Below are positions 22,300 to 34,560 of a stretch of 64,000 nucleotides of DNA, piece after piece; the stretch's first letter is position 1; every line of letters begins with the position of its first letter. The stretch is taken from assembly GCA_038501625.1 (NCBI GenBank), contig JAZAYU010000034.1, positions 2,046,001-2,110,000 of the forward strand. Direction: 5' to 3'. Position numbers and translations under genes: made by a program. This DNA comes from Corbicula japonica (Eukaryota; Mollusca; Bivalvia; Venerida; Cyrenidae). A model generated the notes under the pieces. That model searched no databases. It was not told the DNA's origin and was given only the letters and a program-made list of their open reading frames with translations.

Positions 22300-23888
22300 G
22301 CTTTCAGCGCCAAACAGTCTGTCAATACATACAGGATGGGAACTGCAGATATATTATATTTGTTGAAATGTGGTTTATTAGAAACTGGGTAGTATGTTTC
22401 GTAAATGGATTCGTGCTGTCATTATTCGCATCAAATTTTGCAGAAATTAACTTTTATTTCTCTGCAACAAATACTTCAAAATAAATAGCTTTATAAAAAT
22501 TAAAACAAGCATTGTTACATAAAAGCATTGTTTTATTTTTAAGAAAATACATGAACACTGAACAACACTGAATGTTTAATCAAAATCAAATTGTAGGAAA
22601 AAAAAACAAACTATATACATTTATGAAAGGCCTTACTTACGAACTATAACAGAGGTCAGATGACCTGTAACATTCATAATATTTGTCTAACTCATGAACC
22701 CACTTAAAATACTTGGCTTTTACTGTTTTACAGCCATTCCATGGAACAAACTAGCAACCAATAATTTGACATTTTACAATCTACTTTATACATATTAAAA
22801 TAATGACCGACTATAACAACATGTTTTTCATTGTTTCATTGTAGTGATATTCTGCCTCTAAAATTCAAACAGCTATAGAAAGGAAACATGTTAGGAGATA
22901 ACTAACTTGTTAACCACTATCTATAGAGATACGAATCCAGAATAAATGATTATTGATTTAATGATATATCTATAAACTGACAAATCATCCAAATGCAGAA
23001 TTGTACAACAATTCAACTTCAAGTGGATATATTTAGTAATTTCAAAAACAAAACAGTAAAATAGGCATACCAGGAATGACAACACATGAAAACACAGCCT
23101 CCTCATACAGCCAAAATGTAGACATGAAAAGATAGGATGGGTTTAAACTATGACATTTTCGAATAAGACAAACAAACAATGAAAATAATGAGAAACAGTG
23201 GAGTTGCCGCTTGGAACCTCAAACAGTTGGTGGCATAATATTTTGCCAGTGGGTGTATAATCGAGGTTCTGAGAAGCAGTCCCTACAGTTTTTCATATGA
23301 ACGAATAAGGGCAAGCTATGCTGGAGAATTAACTCCATCCTAACCATCAACTCAACAGTGTTGCATACAAAGCAAACATATAACATATCATAACATAATA
23401 GTGGCAGTGTCAAGCGAAAACACCATAATGAGTCGAGACCCTAGTTAAAACAGCTAGAACACGGTGGCAAGAACAGAACAAACGGAGCTTCTACGTTCTT
23501 TTTCAAGAGTACAATGTTGTGGGCCAAGTGCACAAAAACTTTAATGCAAAAAATCTAAATAGAAAAGGAGAGATATAGAAATATTTACAGTTGAATTATG
23601 TGTCTCAATTATAATCTCAATAACATAACATACTAGCTAATACACACCATATAAGGCATGCCTGTTTGTTACTATGAAATAAAGGCTACATACAAAACTA
23701 TTCGGTTAAACATATTTACAAGAAAAATACAACATAAAGAATGGGCCTAGTCACTAGGACGAAAATATTAAGTGTTGTCATATATCAAAATATAACATAA
23801 TCTAATCTGAACAGTAGCAGGGCTTTAATTAAACAAAGTAAATTCTTACACAGTCAACGTGAATATATTTGAAGCTGAAGTTGTTATA
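22300..23888. other. AT-rich intron-like DNA, no gene seen
   Basis: No finger motif, tRNA or repeat unit recognised. Open frames are short and unsupported. Confidence 0.4.
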
Positions 23889-24034
23889 TGCCCAAGGTTA
23901 TAAAACTGAGCATGGAAACCAGTCTCAAATCTCAAGCATCTGATTGGCTGAAATGGTGACCAGTCGCCATTTCAGCCAATCAGATGCTTGAGATTGGAGA
24001 CTGGTTTCCAATCTCAGTTTTATAACCTCCAGCC
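23889..24034. mobile_element. Full-length foldback MITE
   Basis: Left TGCCCAAGGTTATAAAACTG, right 'cagttttataacctccagcc'. ATA occurs on both sides. Confidence 0.75.
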
Positions 24035-25256
24035 ATAGCGTCACAAGCGCAGTAAAGTTAACTCAAAATGATGAGTCAAAATGTTTTCGAAATTCGCTCC
24101 TGCTCAGATTTTTTTTATAGTTTTACATAATAGTAAATTTGATATTACCCATATCTCAGACAACCAATGAATTATTCCCTCCTGAACTGTGAATAGGCAG
24201 CTTTAAAATAAGATATGATATTAATCACATAGCTAACAAGTTTTATTTCTTGGTAACTTCCTTTAAGATTCTGTTACTGTGGTATAATTATACTTCGCAT
24301 TCGTTTAATTTTCGCGTACTTCACGCTTGGGAAAGCGCATGAAATCAAACAATTGGATATCCACTCTCCTAAGAATAATACAAATGCGCCAAGGTATAAC
24401 CGCACAAAAATGTCATTTATGCTTTATGGGTAAAACTTTATCCCCGCGAGATTAAATGATGACATAGTCAATGTAACATTACTTCATCCACATAGTATGA
24501 TAGCTAGAAGACACTGCACAGTTAACTTTCAACAGAAGTTATTATCATTCAACTAAAATCACTACCTTTACCACAGAATAACATGTACACAATTTTACAT
24601 GGAAGTAATGCTGAAAAACACTGAACTAGTTCTTATTGATACTGCCATATACTATTGGTAATTAAAGTTTCAGAAATGTGTAATTAAAATGATCTAAGAA
24701 AGGTTGAGAATCTGATGATAGAGAAGGCGCACTTTGATTGCGCAACATAGGATGTATGTCCTCTCGACACGAAGCCCCCAAAAGTACATCATTGAGTCAA
24801 TGGACGTTTGAAGTTTTTTTTTCAAAGAAGCATCAAGCTTTTTTCATATACATGTAGTGTAAACCGTTTGATTATATTCACATTTCTTCTTTATTGCTGA
24901 CATTAATGGATTTGATTGTTTAATTATAGAGGAGGCACGCTAGACCTGTGCGTCCCCTTTAAAGCGAGAGAAATACTGCGCAAATCTCCTCCACGTTAGA
25001 AAGTCACTCCGAAATCTGATTTTAAGACTTATTCCACTGGAGCCTGCGACTGCATATTTTGGTTTCCATATGGTGCATGTTACGAAATGAATTTCTTTTG
25101 AACAACAACACCTACAAAATCAGTAACATTTAGCTGATTTAATTGCTGTTCACTGCCATAAAATGCTAAACTATCTCGGCTCTCGTTCTCGAGATCCTTG
25201 TCTTCGAAGCTGCTTATTCTTCTCTCAACGTCAGCATCAACATCAACCTTTGCCTT

Positions 25257-25403
25257 TGCCCAAGATCATAAATCGGAGTTTGGAGAACGGTCTCAAATCT
25301 CAAGCATCTGATTGGCTGAAATGGAAACAAGCCTCCATTTAAGCCAATCTGATGCTTGAGATTTGAGACAGGTCTACAGTTAGAGCTTTATCTAGAAGGT
25401 CAT
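25257..25403. mobile_element. Decayed foldback MITE overlapping the end of a finger exon
   Basis: The left end TGCCCAAGATCATAAA is clear. The right arm is intact to 'gctttatc', then continues as TAGAAGGTCA, a degraded terminus that contains the stop codon of the exon at 25392-25591. Confidence 0.6.
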
Positions 25404-25591
25404 ATGAGTGACGCTGTGTTCCTTCAGGTGGTGTTTCAGGCGGAAAGCTTTACCACAAATTTCACATTTGAAAGGTCGTTCCCCGGTATGAAGAGAGCGA
25501 TGTTGTGACAGTCCCGAGGAATGCTTGAATATCTTCCCACAAAAGTCACACTTGTGCCGGCCTGATTCTGAGTAAACGGCTTGTATAGTAA
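25392..25591 (-). CDS. Alternative last exon, two C2H2 zinc fingers, no ATG
   Basis: A 200-nt exon with no start codon of its own. The acceptor TTTATTTTCAG abuts 25591, the entry phase is 1, and the stop TAG is at 25392-25394, giving 65 residues. The linker TIQAVYSESGRHK is followed by finger 1 (CDFCGKIFKHSSGLSQHRSL), canonical linker TGERPFK, and finger 2 (CEICGKAFRLKHHLKEH), then a short tail ending HMTF. Together with the 21.0-kb exon it forms a second subclass, with canonical Krueppel-like GK-F fingers instead of the RKD type. The last codons and the stop appear to fall inside the terminal repeat of a decayed foldback MITE. Confidence 0.85.
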
Positions 25592-25748
25592 CTGAAAATA
25601 AATAAACACATATTTTAAATTAAAGTTTCATCAAAAGTTTCAAAACCATGCAGTAACCTAAACAAATAATACAAGATATTACACATGCAAGGATGTTATA
25701 CATTTCAACGCAGTTGAGTTTTAAACATAAAATGAACTTATTTGATAA

Positions 25749-25990
25749 TTGTTTCTAAGGGTAGCATACAAGAAGACGGTGACCAAAGAGCTTGGAACCT
25801 CTATTTATAAAATTATAGGAATCCCCATGGGTACTAATTGTGTACCCCCTTGTCGCCGATCTGTTTCTACACTGACTTTAAATAGATTTAACGTTATCTT
25901 TTCATTGTACATTCTACCAGTGATGTCTTTCATGGTCGTTGAGCACGATAGTTATGTTTTGCGTAAATACTGAGTAGATCTAAATCGGTT
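25749..25990 (+). pseudogene. Reverse-transcriptase relic (GIPMGTNC motif)
   Basis: The open frame includes KIIGIPMGTNCVPPC, a palm motif of the same RT family as the 4.5-kb element, then degenerates. It supplies the region missing from the 4.5-kb copies. A related tail ('tttcttttattcctgtcctcgtgttcttgctgatttt') follows at 26099. Confidence 0.65.
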
Positions 25991-26094
25991 CTAGGCGACC
26001 TGCAGACTCAATCAGACGGAGCCTGTGATATTTTGATATGTGTTGTGTTTGGTGGCTTTCAAATTTCCTTCTCAATCTATTGAAAAGAACGTAA

Positions 26095-27000
26095 AATCGT
26101 TTCTTTTATTCCTGTCCTCGTGTTCTTGCTGATTTTACTGCAGTTGCTTTGATCTTGGTAAGGTCATTTAAAACCTGCCATTAGCTTTTTACGGTTTATA
26201 TGTTTGTGAGTTTTTGCTTTATCGAGTTATTGGCCAGTTGGAGTAAATGATCAAGCAACTTGTGCTTGTTTGTTCAAATGAGAACCTGAGGGGGCAAGTG
26301 TGATCAAAGCACCTTAGAACCCGATTTTAAACCCTCAGCGGCAAATATTTTGCCACTTACCGATAATGCCCGGAATTTCATTTTCAATAATATTTGAGGT
26401 GTCCATTTCGAAATAAATCATAATAACCGTGAGAGTAGGCTGTGTTTTCTGGATGTGGCCATTCCAGAGATGCATATTTTTCGTATGGGGGGGGGGGACT
26501 ATATGGTTGGCGCACCCTAAAACCTGGTCTATACATCCGGGCCATATAGCAATAACTTTTTAGACTGGAACCCATTATAACGGACTAGATGCTTTGGAGT
26601 GTAAACAAAGAGGAGAACTAGAGTATTTATAACAACCCAAAGTGTGATTATGCTGCAACTGGTCTATAAATGTGGAAGCTGCTGATTTAACTCCCAGGCC
26701 TCTGGTTCCATTAACATCACTTGGGTACCCCTTGTTTAGTTTGAAAATTCCTGAAGCTCCTTACGTTTTATGTTTGTGCTTTTATTGCCTAGCAAGGTTT
26801 AAGAGTTGATATGTGCGTTGGGACTAAACCACCATGAACAGGTGACTTGTTTGTTCAAATGAGATTCTACAGGAGCAAGTGTGCGATTGATGCACCCCAG
26901 AACTTTGTTAAACCCACATTGTCAAATTTATTTGCCGCTGACCGTTCCAACTTGGTATCTCATGTTGTCATTTTTGTTAACTGTGTTGTCATTTTGAAAA
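26095..27000 (+). repeat. Decayed tails of the RT retroelement, two copies
   Basis: Around 26220-26360 and 26780-26960 the sequence matches 3830-3990 ('gagaacctgagggggcaagtgtg', 'caccttagaaccc', 'ttgccactgaccg'). Confidence 0.6.
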
Positions 27001-27049
27001 GGTTCATTTGATAAACCCATGGTCTATTTTGGCAGTGTGTGGAGCAGGG

Positions 27050-27200
27050 GTTTCAATAGATGCAGATTCTTGCATTTTGAAGCAAGCAAATTTGAATTTT
27101 CCCCCCACTTTTGACCCGACCTGATTCTATGCTTGGGGTCATTTTGATGCATCAGAATTAAGGAAAAGTGGTCAAATGTTGCAAGAATAAAGATAAATAT
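27050..27200. repeat. Dispersed repeat, inverted partner at 55935-56090
   Basis: 'cagattcttgcattttgaagcaagca', 'cttttgacccgacctgattct' and 'ggaaaagtggtcaa' recur reverse-complemented near 56000. Confidence 0.55.
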
Positions 27201-29823
27201 TGTATTAATTACATATTAATTAGGAAGTAAATACTTATATGACACTTGAAAACAAATTAAAATGAACTGAAAGCATTATTATAGGTAGAAAAATTCAATG
27301 AAAACATGATATGACTTGCGATCATCTGATTATGACCCCTTGAAAATTCTCAACAGGGGTCAGATGACCCCTGGTTTTCAAAAGCTATTGAAATCCCCAG
27401 TGTGGAGGCTTTCTTTTCTGAACGCAGCACTGATACGCCAACATCTCTTTTTTACAGTTAAACTTAATTTGTAATTTATTAATCCAGTAATGATAAAAAT
27501 TAATGGTTTTGTTTAATTCCAAATCCAAATGATGTGGTTATTTTCAAGGCAACAAAAGGTGATATTTTGTGATGAAGACTCAGATATCCTCATTTTCCTG
27601 ATTTAACAATCAAAAGCATAATTTTTATCAGATTTATCAGAATCTATATAAAAAAGACACTAAAGCAACGTATCAATCAAATCTATGCTAGTATCTAAAT
27701 TTCGGCTTACAGCTTAGGTCAAGTGTGGGGTTAACAATAATCCCCTCAAAGATTGACATATAAAAACAGACTTTAAAATATACAAAGTTTATTTCGTGAA
27801 TACCGTTATAATTTAAAAATAAGAAGAAAAGGCAGAATAATAATACATAATAATAATAATTTAAAGAATGAAAATAGTATTCAACATTATCGAACTGATA
27901 GCATGTTCAACATAATATTTATTATTATATTAACTATTTTAACATCGAACTTCATAGTAACAACATCTATTTTATTTACAGTTACGAAATTTGGAAATCA
28001 TTTATCTGATGAGATTGTCTTAAAATTCTTTGCAAATTCAATTAGACGAAACAAATGTTTACAGTGCACCCTATGTTCACATGTGCTTGAACCTTTGCAC
28101 CTAAATGCATGCACTCGCTAGGAATCGCCGTTTTATAGATTAAAAATCAAAGAACATAAAACATTTTTATATAAAAATCATTTCATATAGAATATAGCAT
28201 AAATGACAAGTCATCAGGAGCACCTCCAATTGGTACTTATATACAGACTGGATAGTCCCCCAGTATTGTAATAAAATCTTATTTACAAGATGTTTTAAAA
28301 ATTTCAATTGATACACAGCAGAAGCGTGTACATTTTTAGTTAAGAAATTAAAAACCAACCAAACAACAACAACAAATGTTGCAAGAAGTATAATGCTGAG
28401 GTATTCCCAGATGCAGTGTCTGAACAATTTCTTATTAAGTACAAATGTTAATCTTAGGAGACCTAGCCCAGTATAAAAACCTTGGCACAATGTCAAATGT
28501 GTAATAAAGTTTGTGTTATAAGATATATACAAGGACAAAAACTTTTCTTGTCGCAAAACATGTGTTGTTCTGTACCTTAATTACTATAATCAATTAATAA
28601 AGATATCAGGGTGACTTTATTTTGCAATAATTTGCGAACCCATTGTATATCTGGACACAGTTTTTTAATTACAGCTTAGCTTATACTGTATCGAATATCG
28701 CATAATTAGATTGTGTATTTTTATCTCCTAAAAGAGTGAAACGAGAAAAAAAACTAGTATATCATCAAAGTTCACCCTGTGTTTCTTTATCCTTTGATAT
28801 TATTTATTATTATATTTTGAGCTGTCATTTCATTGTTAATGAACATTTGATAGGGTTAATTTTTTTTAAACGATGAAATTTTGACTGAATGTTACAGACG
28901 ACTTCTTTTTGAATATTTTAATCTAAATTTAAAATGTTGTACACATTTCTGACCACTTATTCAAATGTTGAAAAACATTTGAAAGTTTAATATGGATTTT
29001 ATTAAAACAACATCAGGTGTAGACCTATCTACTAATATAAATTATAAACATTTAAAGAGAGCTATCTCACTAGTACTTGCGTCCGCATCGTAAAGCCACG
29101 TAAAAATTATCGTGCACATGATCCATAACATTGGAACAATTTATTTTATATTTAACTTTTCACCAGAAAAATACTCTTAACTTTAAATATTTTCAGTCGT
29201 TACTTTCTTTACAATTATTTAGAAAGTCCAATAATTCTCACAAAATTATGTTCACATTATTTTACAACTTCGACGTTTGTGTGTATACATTTAACACACA
29301 AGTTATATCTGTATCATTACATTGTATTCAGGTAATTGTCACAGACATAAAATTCCTTACCCATTATAACCTACTTCTTTTCCAACAAGTCAACAACTTA
29401 CAGAAATGACTCTTTTTAAATGAAGAGTTGTTTTTATGTATACATGTAACTCGATTAAAAACTCTACTATTAAAACCATGTATTAAGTTAAAGTATAGGT
29501 AGAAGGATAAGAGTCAATTCAGATTTCCGTTACAGGCAAACTTTATGATTGACACAGCTCAGCCGAATATTCGGTTCATTATCAGCCATTATCCGTAACT
29601 TCCAGCTGAAATGGTATTTTTTACTGCTAACATGTTCACTAAGTTTCTACAGCGATTTTATCAGTCTTTTTCACACCATCAATCACGAATAGTAAATTGA
29701 ATTTTACATGACGTTACATATAACAATCCTTGTGACATCTATTTCAATAACTCACTTTAATCATTTGACTTTCCCTATAGGGCAGGCCGCAGTAAAAAGT
29801 GTAATATTTTTGACACTTTAATT

Positions 29824-29948
29824 GTATAAACTGAGCATGGAAACCAGTCTCAAATCTCAAGCATCTGATTGGCTGAAATGGCGACTGGTCGCCATTTCAG
29901 CCAATCAGATGCTTGAGATTTGAGACTGGTTTCCATGCTCAGTTTTAT
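29824..29948. mobile_element. Foldback MITE in duplication unit 1
   Basis: Symmetric arms 'aaactgagcatggaaaccag' and 'ctggtttccatgctcagttt' around GGCGACTGGTCGCC. Outer termini missing. Confidence 0.8.
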
Positions 29949-30157
29949 TTTTGGATAGCAGCTACAATTATCTTTTATTTTCAAATAACTAATTAGATAT
30001 TTTGTGACCAATTTAGACACGTATTTTCACCGCGAAATGAATAAGAGAATGTCATCTGCTCAACTTTATGACGTCATATTAAGAATTGATTTCTATATAG
30101 TTTGAAGGTACCTCTTCCGCCATGCAACCTAAATGAGAATTACATGCATGTCACCAG

Positions 30158-30302
30158 GGCCCAAGATCATAAAACTAAGGTTTGAGATCAGTCTCAAATC
30201 TCAAGGATCTGATTTGCTGAAATGGCGACTGGTCGCCATTTCAGCCAATCAGATTCTTGAGATTTGAGACTGATCTCCAGATTAGTTGTATGATCTTGGG
30301 CA
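30158..30302. mobile_element. Foldback MITE with CAG duplication and empty site
   Basis: CAG at 30155-30157 and 30303-30305. The matching site in unit 2 reads GTCACCAGACAGAACC near 33240 without the element. It lies in the predicted 3' untranslated region of the 30.3-kb finger exon. Confidence 0.9.
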
Positions 30303-30347
30303 CAGACAGAACCATATTGCCTATACAATAAAAATTAATGCATCGGG

Positions 30348-30736
30348 TCATTCTACTGTCAGCTCTGCATCAGTTAATGAATGTTTGGCTAAATGATATT
30401 TGTCTAAATGATATTTCATTGAATCTTTTCTACCAGTCCTGTAAGCACAGTGTTCACAAGCAAACGGCTTTTCTTTTGTGTGAACTTTGGTATGGCGCAT
30501 CATGTCACGCCGATGTTTGAATTTTCTTCTGCAAATCCCATTATTACATGTATATATCTTAATCCCATATTCTATACTCTCTGTGAATAGCTTCTTTGGA
30601 AAACTGTCATCACCGCTGGGCATTTGTGGTGTAAGATTTATTTCAGGATGCACTCCACCCTGTATGATTGCAAAAGTAAACAATGGTTGAGGAGGAATTC
30701 CTACACCGCTACACCAATCTGAGTTTTGAAAATGAT
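30348..30736 (-). CDS. Alternative last exon, two C2H2 zinc fingers
   Basis: A 389-nt exon. The acceptor TTTTCTCATTTCAG abuts 30736, the entry phase is 1, and the stop is at 30348, giving 128 residues. The linker HFQNSDWCSGVGIPPQP is followed by finger 1 (CNNGICRRKFKHRRDMMRH), linker TKEKPFA, and finger 2 (CEHCAYRTGRKDSMKYH with H-x4-H). Helix residues facing DNA differ from the 33.3-kb duplicate (KHRRDMMR versus KRRRDMVR; TGRKDSMKY versus CSRKDSLRV), so binding could have diverged. A foldback MITE (30158-30302) starts 46 bp beyond the stop and would lie in the 3' untranslated region. Confidence 0.87.
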
Positions 30737-31272
30737 CTGAAATGAGAAAAGTAAAAAATAACAATTCCATGTAAAAAAATCACAGAACTGAAACATTTAA
30801 GAACACACCAAAGACAACTTCTGTTAGTTAGAACTCATCGAACCGTTTTAAGTAAACTTCGTGTTTTAAATTGATATAAAAACTAAATTTAAAAATGTGT
30901 TCCAAATATTACAAACTTTAAGCCAGTTTTGATAGGCAAGATGTTGCCCATTTTGACATAAAATTTGTGTCCCTGTTATGAAAATATTCCTTAAGTAGTA
31001 TCTTTCTTTTTACATTAAGAAGATACATGTATTATTGCACAATTTACAATAATACGAATTGTTTTGATGATTTTTTAAATATAAAAAATTAGCATTTTTT
31101 TTTATTTCCTAACAATACAAAATTAGCATTTTTTTTATTTCTTTACAATTTCCCAAAATGAGCTTCAGCTTAACAAATTCAATACCTTGGAAAATCATTT
31201 TTTCAGAATCATTCTTTTGAAATGGATAAACATCACTAACATTCATGGCAAAAGGGATAATGTTGATCTTAA

Positions 31273-31464
31273 CCCTTTCCTCCATATATTCACCTTTTTA
31301 CTTGTGCCGTCTGATTAGGATGTGCACTGGTCGCATTTTGGTCAGAAATAACATAACAAATCAAAAAGCGAACAGTTAAGATCCTGATCAGACGGCACGG
31401 ATGTGTCTGCTGATCTGGATCTAAACTGTTCGCCCATGCAATAAATGTGTTAAGGATGAAAGGG
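31273..31464. mobile_element. TTAA-flanked MITE (piggyBac type) with empty site
   Basis: TTAA at 31269-31272 and 31465-31468; ends CCCTTTCCTCC / GGATGAAAGGG. Unit 2 has 'gttgattttaatactgc' with a single TTAA near 34200. Internal sequence is a palindrome of 'gatcctgatcagacggcac' type. Confidence 0.85.
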
Positions 31465-31488
31465 TTAATACTGCAAGTCTTTCATTTC

Positions 31489-31900
31489 AGGATGGTGATG
31501 TCCCGTGCGCAACATCTTACAGGGTCAATGTTTCACAAAATATTTAGAGTTCAGTAAATGCAGTATTTGTACAAAACTGTTTAACTTTTTACACAGGTAT
31601 TTAGATGCCACTATTAAGAAACTTTGTAACAGTTTTACTGTTGATACTTTTTATTGCTGATACTTATATTTAGTAAAAAAAATAAAGGAAACCCATAAAA
31701 GACTGGTGGTAAAAAGGGTATTTCTCAACAAATGCTATATGAGATTTGTTTACAAATAAATTGGAAAAGCAATACCGTTCAATAAAAACCACTGGGAAAT
31801 TTAACAAGAAAAGATCTGAACATAATATTGAACAGCCCCTTGCAAGCTTGCTTATAACCTGTAAAGTTATATATTTTGCTGACATCTATAGGTTCATGTT
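31489..31900 (+). pseudogene. Reverse-transcriptase relic in duplication unit 1
   Basis: 'DGDVPCATSYRVNVSQ' at 31489 matches the 4.5-kb RT. Farther on 'gaaatttaacaagaaaagatctgaacataatattgaacag' matches its KFKKKGYQHDILQ region. Riddled with frameshifts. Confidence 0.65.
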
Positions 31901-32947
31901 TAATAACTTCTATAGATATCAAAAACAAGAATTTTGAAGCTGGGTTTCATATTTTTCTGGCTGAAAAACTCTGATGCTTTTGTCACAGTACAAATATAAC
32001 CTAACAATTTTAAGCAATTATACCTTGAGCTTTTTGTGCTATTTGTATGTATACTTTGGAACACACCATTGCTGATAAGATAAGTATGTTTGAGATAATT
32101 CACCAAGGCAACTTACAGTATTGTTATAACATCTTTAATACTCATTTACAAGATAATTTTAAAATTTCAATTGACACACATAAAGTATTCAGATTTTAAA
32201 AGAATTTAAAAAACAACAACGAAAACAACAACAACAACAACATAAATTTCAAGAAATACATGTACAAAATGTATATTGCTGGCGTATTCTCAGATGCAGT
32301 GTCTGTACAATTTCTAATTTAGTGGAAACATTCTAGTCCAACTGTTAATCTTCGGAGACCTAGCCCAGTATAAAACCTCGGCATAATGTCTTCATGTGTA
32401 ATAAAGTTTGTGTTAGACATATACGAAGAAAAAAACTTCTTGTCACATAGTTATTGAAAAACATGTGTTGCTATGTACCTGTATTACTATACTGTATCGA
32501 ATATCACATAATTAGATTGTTTAACGTTGTCTCCCTGTAAAAGTGTGAAACGGGAAACACTAGTAACATCTTCGTTTCTTTATCCTTTGAGTATATTATT
32601 ACATTACCAGTTGCCATTTCATTGTTAATGAAAATATCAGCAGCCTTTATCTGTAACATAGTGCCTTCCAGCTTCAATGCTTGTTTTTACCAGTTCAAAA
32701 GGTTTCAAGCTGTTTTATCAGTCTTCTTTACACCATCAATCACAAAGTTGGAAAAGAGTATATTTAATATACTTTACATTATACAACTTATTTAGCAATC
32801 CCTGTGACATCTTTTTTCAATATCTTAATTTAAAACATTAAGCACATGGCTTTCCTGATATGGGGCGCGTCATGGGATAAGGTACCTTCAGACAGTTGAC
32901 GTCAATTCTTGAATTGATGTCAGAAAGTTGAGCAGACGACATTTCTT

Positions 32948-32950
<3 letters not shown>

Positions 32951-32987
<37 letters not shown>

Positions 32988-33008
32988 GAAGAAGAAGAAG
33001 AAGAAGAA
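32951..33008. repeat. (TAA)n-(GAA)n microsatellite
   Basis: About 14 TAA repeats followed by seven AAG repeats. Confidence 0.95.
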
Positions 33009-33296
33009 TGACTTATAGAAGGTAACTCATTAAAATTACAATCATACATAATTACAATTGAAATTTCTTTCTATGCAATGCAAGGTAAAAATAATAGAAT
33101 TTACTATGATGTCAACTTGTGAAACAAAATCTCCAATTAGTTATGGGAAAATAACAGATAATTGTAAGTAAATACAGTAACAACTGAAATATCATAAAAA
33201 TTATGACCGAAGACATGTTTTCCCGTTGGTGCCCCATCTGTCACCAGACAGAACCATATATTACAAATACAATTGTATAATGATCAATACAGCGGG

Positions 33297-33670
33297 TCAT
33301 TCTCCCATCAGCTCTGCATCAGAAAATAAATGTTTGGCTTGATGAACTCTCAATGAATCTTTTCTACTACATCTGTAAGCACAGTGTTCGCAAGCAAACG
33401 GTTTTTCTTTTGTGTGAACCGTTGTATGCCGCACCATGTCACGTCGTCTTTTGAATTTTCTTCTGCAAATCCCAATATTACAGATATACGTCTTAATCCC
33501 ATCAGAAATACTCTCTGTGAAAAGCCTCTTTGAAAAACTGTCGTCATTGCCGAGCACTTGTGGTGTCATATCTATTTCAGACTGTATTCCACCATGTATG
33601 TTTGCAAAAGTCAACAATGGTCGAGGAGGAATTCCTACACCACTATACCAGTCTGAGTTTTGAAAATGGT
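33297..33670 (-). CDS. Alternative last exon, two C2H2 zinc fingers (duplicate of the 30.3-kb exon)
   Basis: A 374-nt exon. The acceptor CTTTTCTCATTTCAG abuts 33670, the entry phase is 1, and the stop is at 33297, giving 123 residues. A hydrophobic/proline linker (HFQNSDWYSGVGIPPRP) of about 65 residues precedes finger 1, C-x4-C-x12-H-x3-H (CNIGICRRKFKRRRDMVRH), linker TKEKPFA, and finger 2 (CEHCAYRCSRKDSLRVH). The acceptor, linker and fingers match the exon at 30348-30736 residue for residue over most of their length. The flanking introns also match, so the pair arose by segmental duplication. The C-terminus is one segment shorter than its partner (SDAELMGE versus LTDAELTVE). Confidence 0.87.
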
Positions 33671-34204
33671 CTGAAATGAGAAAAGTGTAGATAACCATTC
33701 CAATTCAAAATAATCACTTTTGATCTTATTCAGACATAAAAGAACTAAAACATCTAATCTAAAAACACACCCAAGACAACTTATGTTAGTTAGAACTCAT
33801 TGAACTGTTTTGGCAAACTTCGTGTTTTAAATTGATATACAAACTAATTTGAAATATGTTCAAAATATTATAAAGCCAACGTACTAATCAAGATTTAATA
33901 GGCAAGATGTTGCCCCTTTTGACATAAAATTTGTGTCCCTGTTATGAAAAAAGACCTTAAGTAGTATCTTTCTTTTTACACCAAAAGACATTATTGCACC
34001 ATTTAAAATAATATGCATTGTTTTCATGATTTGTTAAATATAAAATTAGCAATTTCTTTATTCTTAAAAAATATAAATTCCTAAAATAAGGTTCAACTTA
34101 ACAAATTCAATACAAAAAAGCAACCATTTATTTCTAAATCATTCTTTTGAAATAGATCAAATTCACTAAAATTCATAATAAAAGGGATAATGTTGATTTT
34201 AATA

Positions 34205-34560
34205 CTGCAAGAACATCTTACAGGGTCAATGTTTCACAAAATGTTTAGAGTTCAGTAAATGCAGTATTAATGTACAAAACTGTTTAACTTTGTACACAGG
34301 TATTTCTGTGCCACAAATTCACAAACTTTGTAATGGTTGTATTGCTGATACTTTTTATTGCTGATACTAAGATTTAGTAAAAAAATTAAAATAAAAAATG
34401 AAAGTCAATGTCATTCATAAACGCCACTGGGAAATTCAACAAGAAAGGATCTGAATAAGATACTTTACAGCTCTCTGCAAGCTTGATTATATCCTGTAAA
34501 GTTAAACATTTTGCTGACCTCTGTAGCTGCATGTTTAATAGTTTCTATGGAAAGAACATG
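34205..34560 (+). pseudogene. Reverse-transcriptase relic in duplication unit 2
   Basis: Partner of 31489-31900: 'acatcttacagggtcaatgtttcacaaaat' and 'gggaaattcaacaagaaaggatctgaa'. A decayed element tail follows to about 34860. Confidence 0.6.

Larger units (their letters stand above)
28255..32120. repeat. Segmental duplication, unit 1
   Basis: Aligns with 32130-34750 across flanks, finger exon and RT relic. It is longer because of two foldback MITEs (29824, 30158) and one TTAA element (31273). A 200-bp stretch between the two MITEs is inverted relative to unit 2. Confidence 0.8.

Noticed and set aside
28167..28556. 129-codon minus-strand open frame
   Set aside because: Hydrophobic chance-like composition; the homologous stretch in duplication unit 2 is not open.
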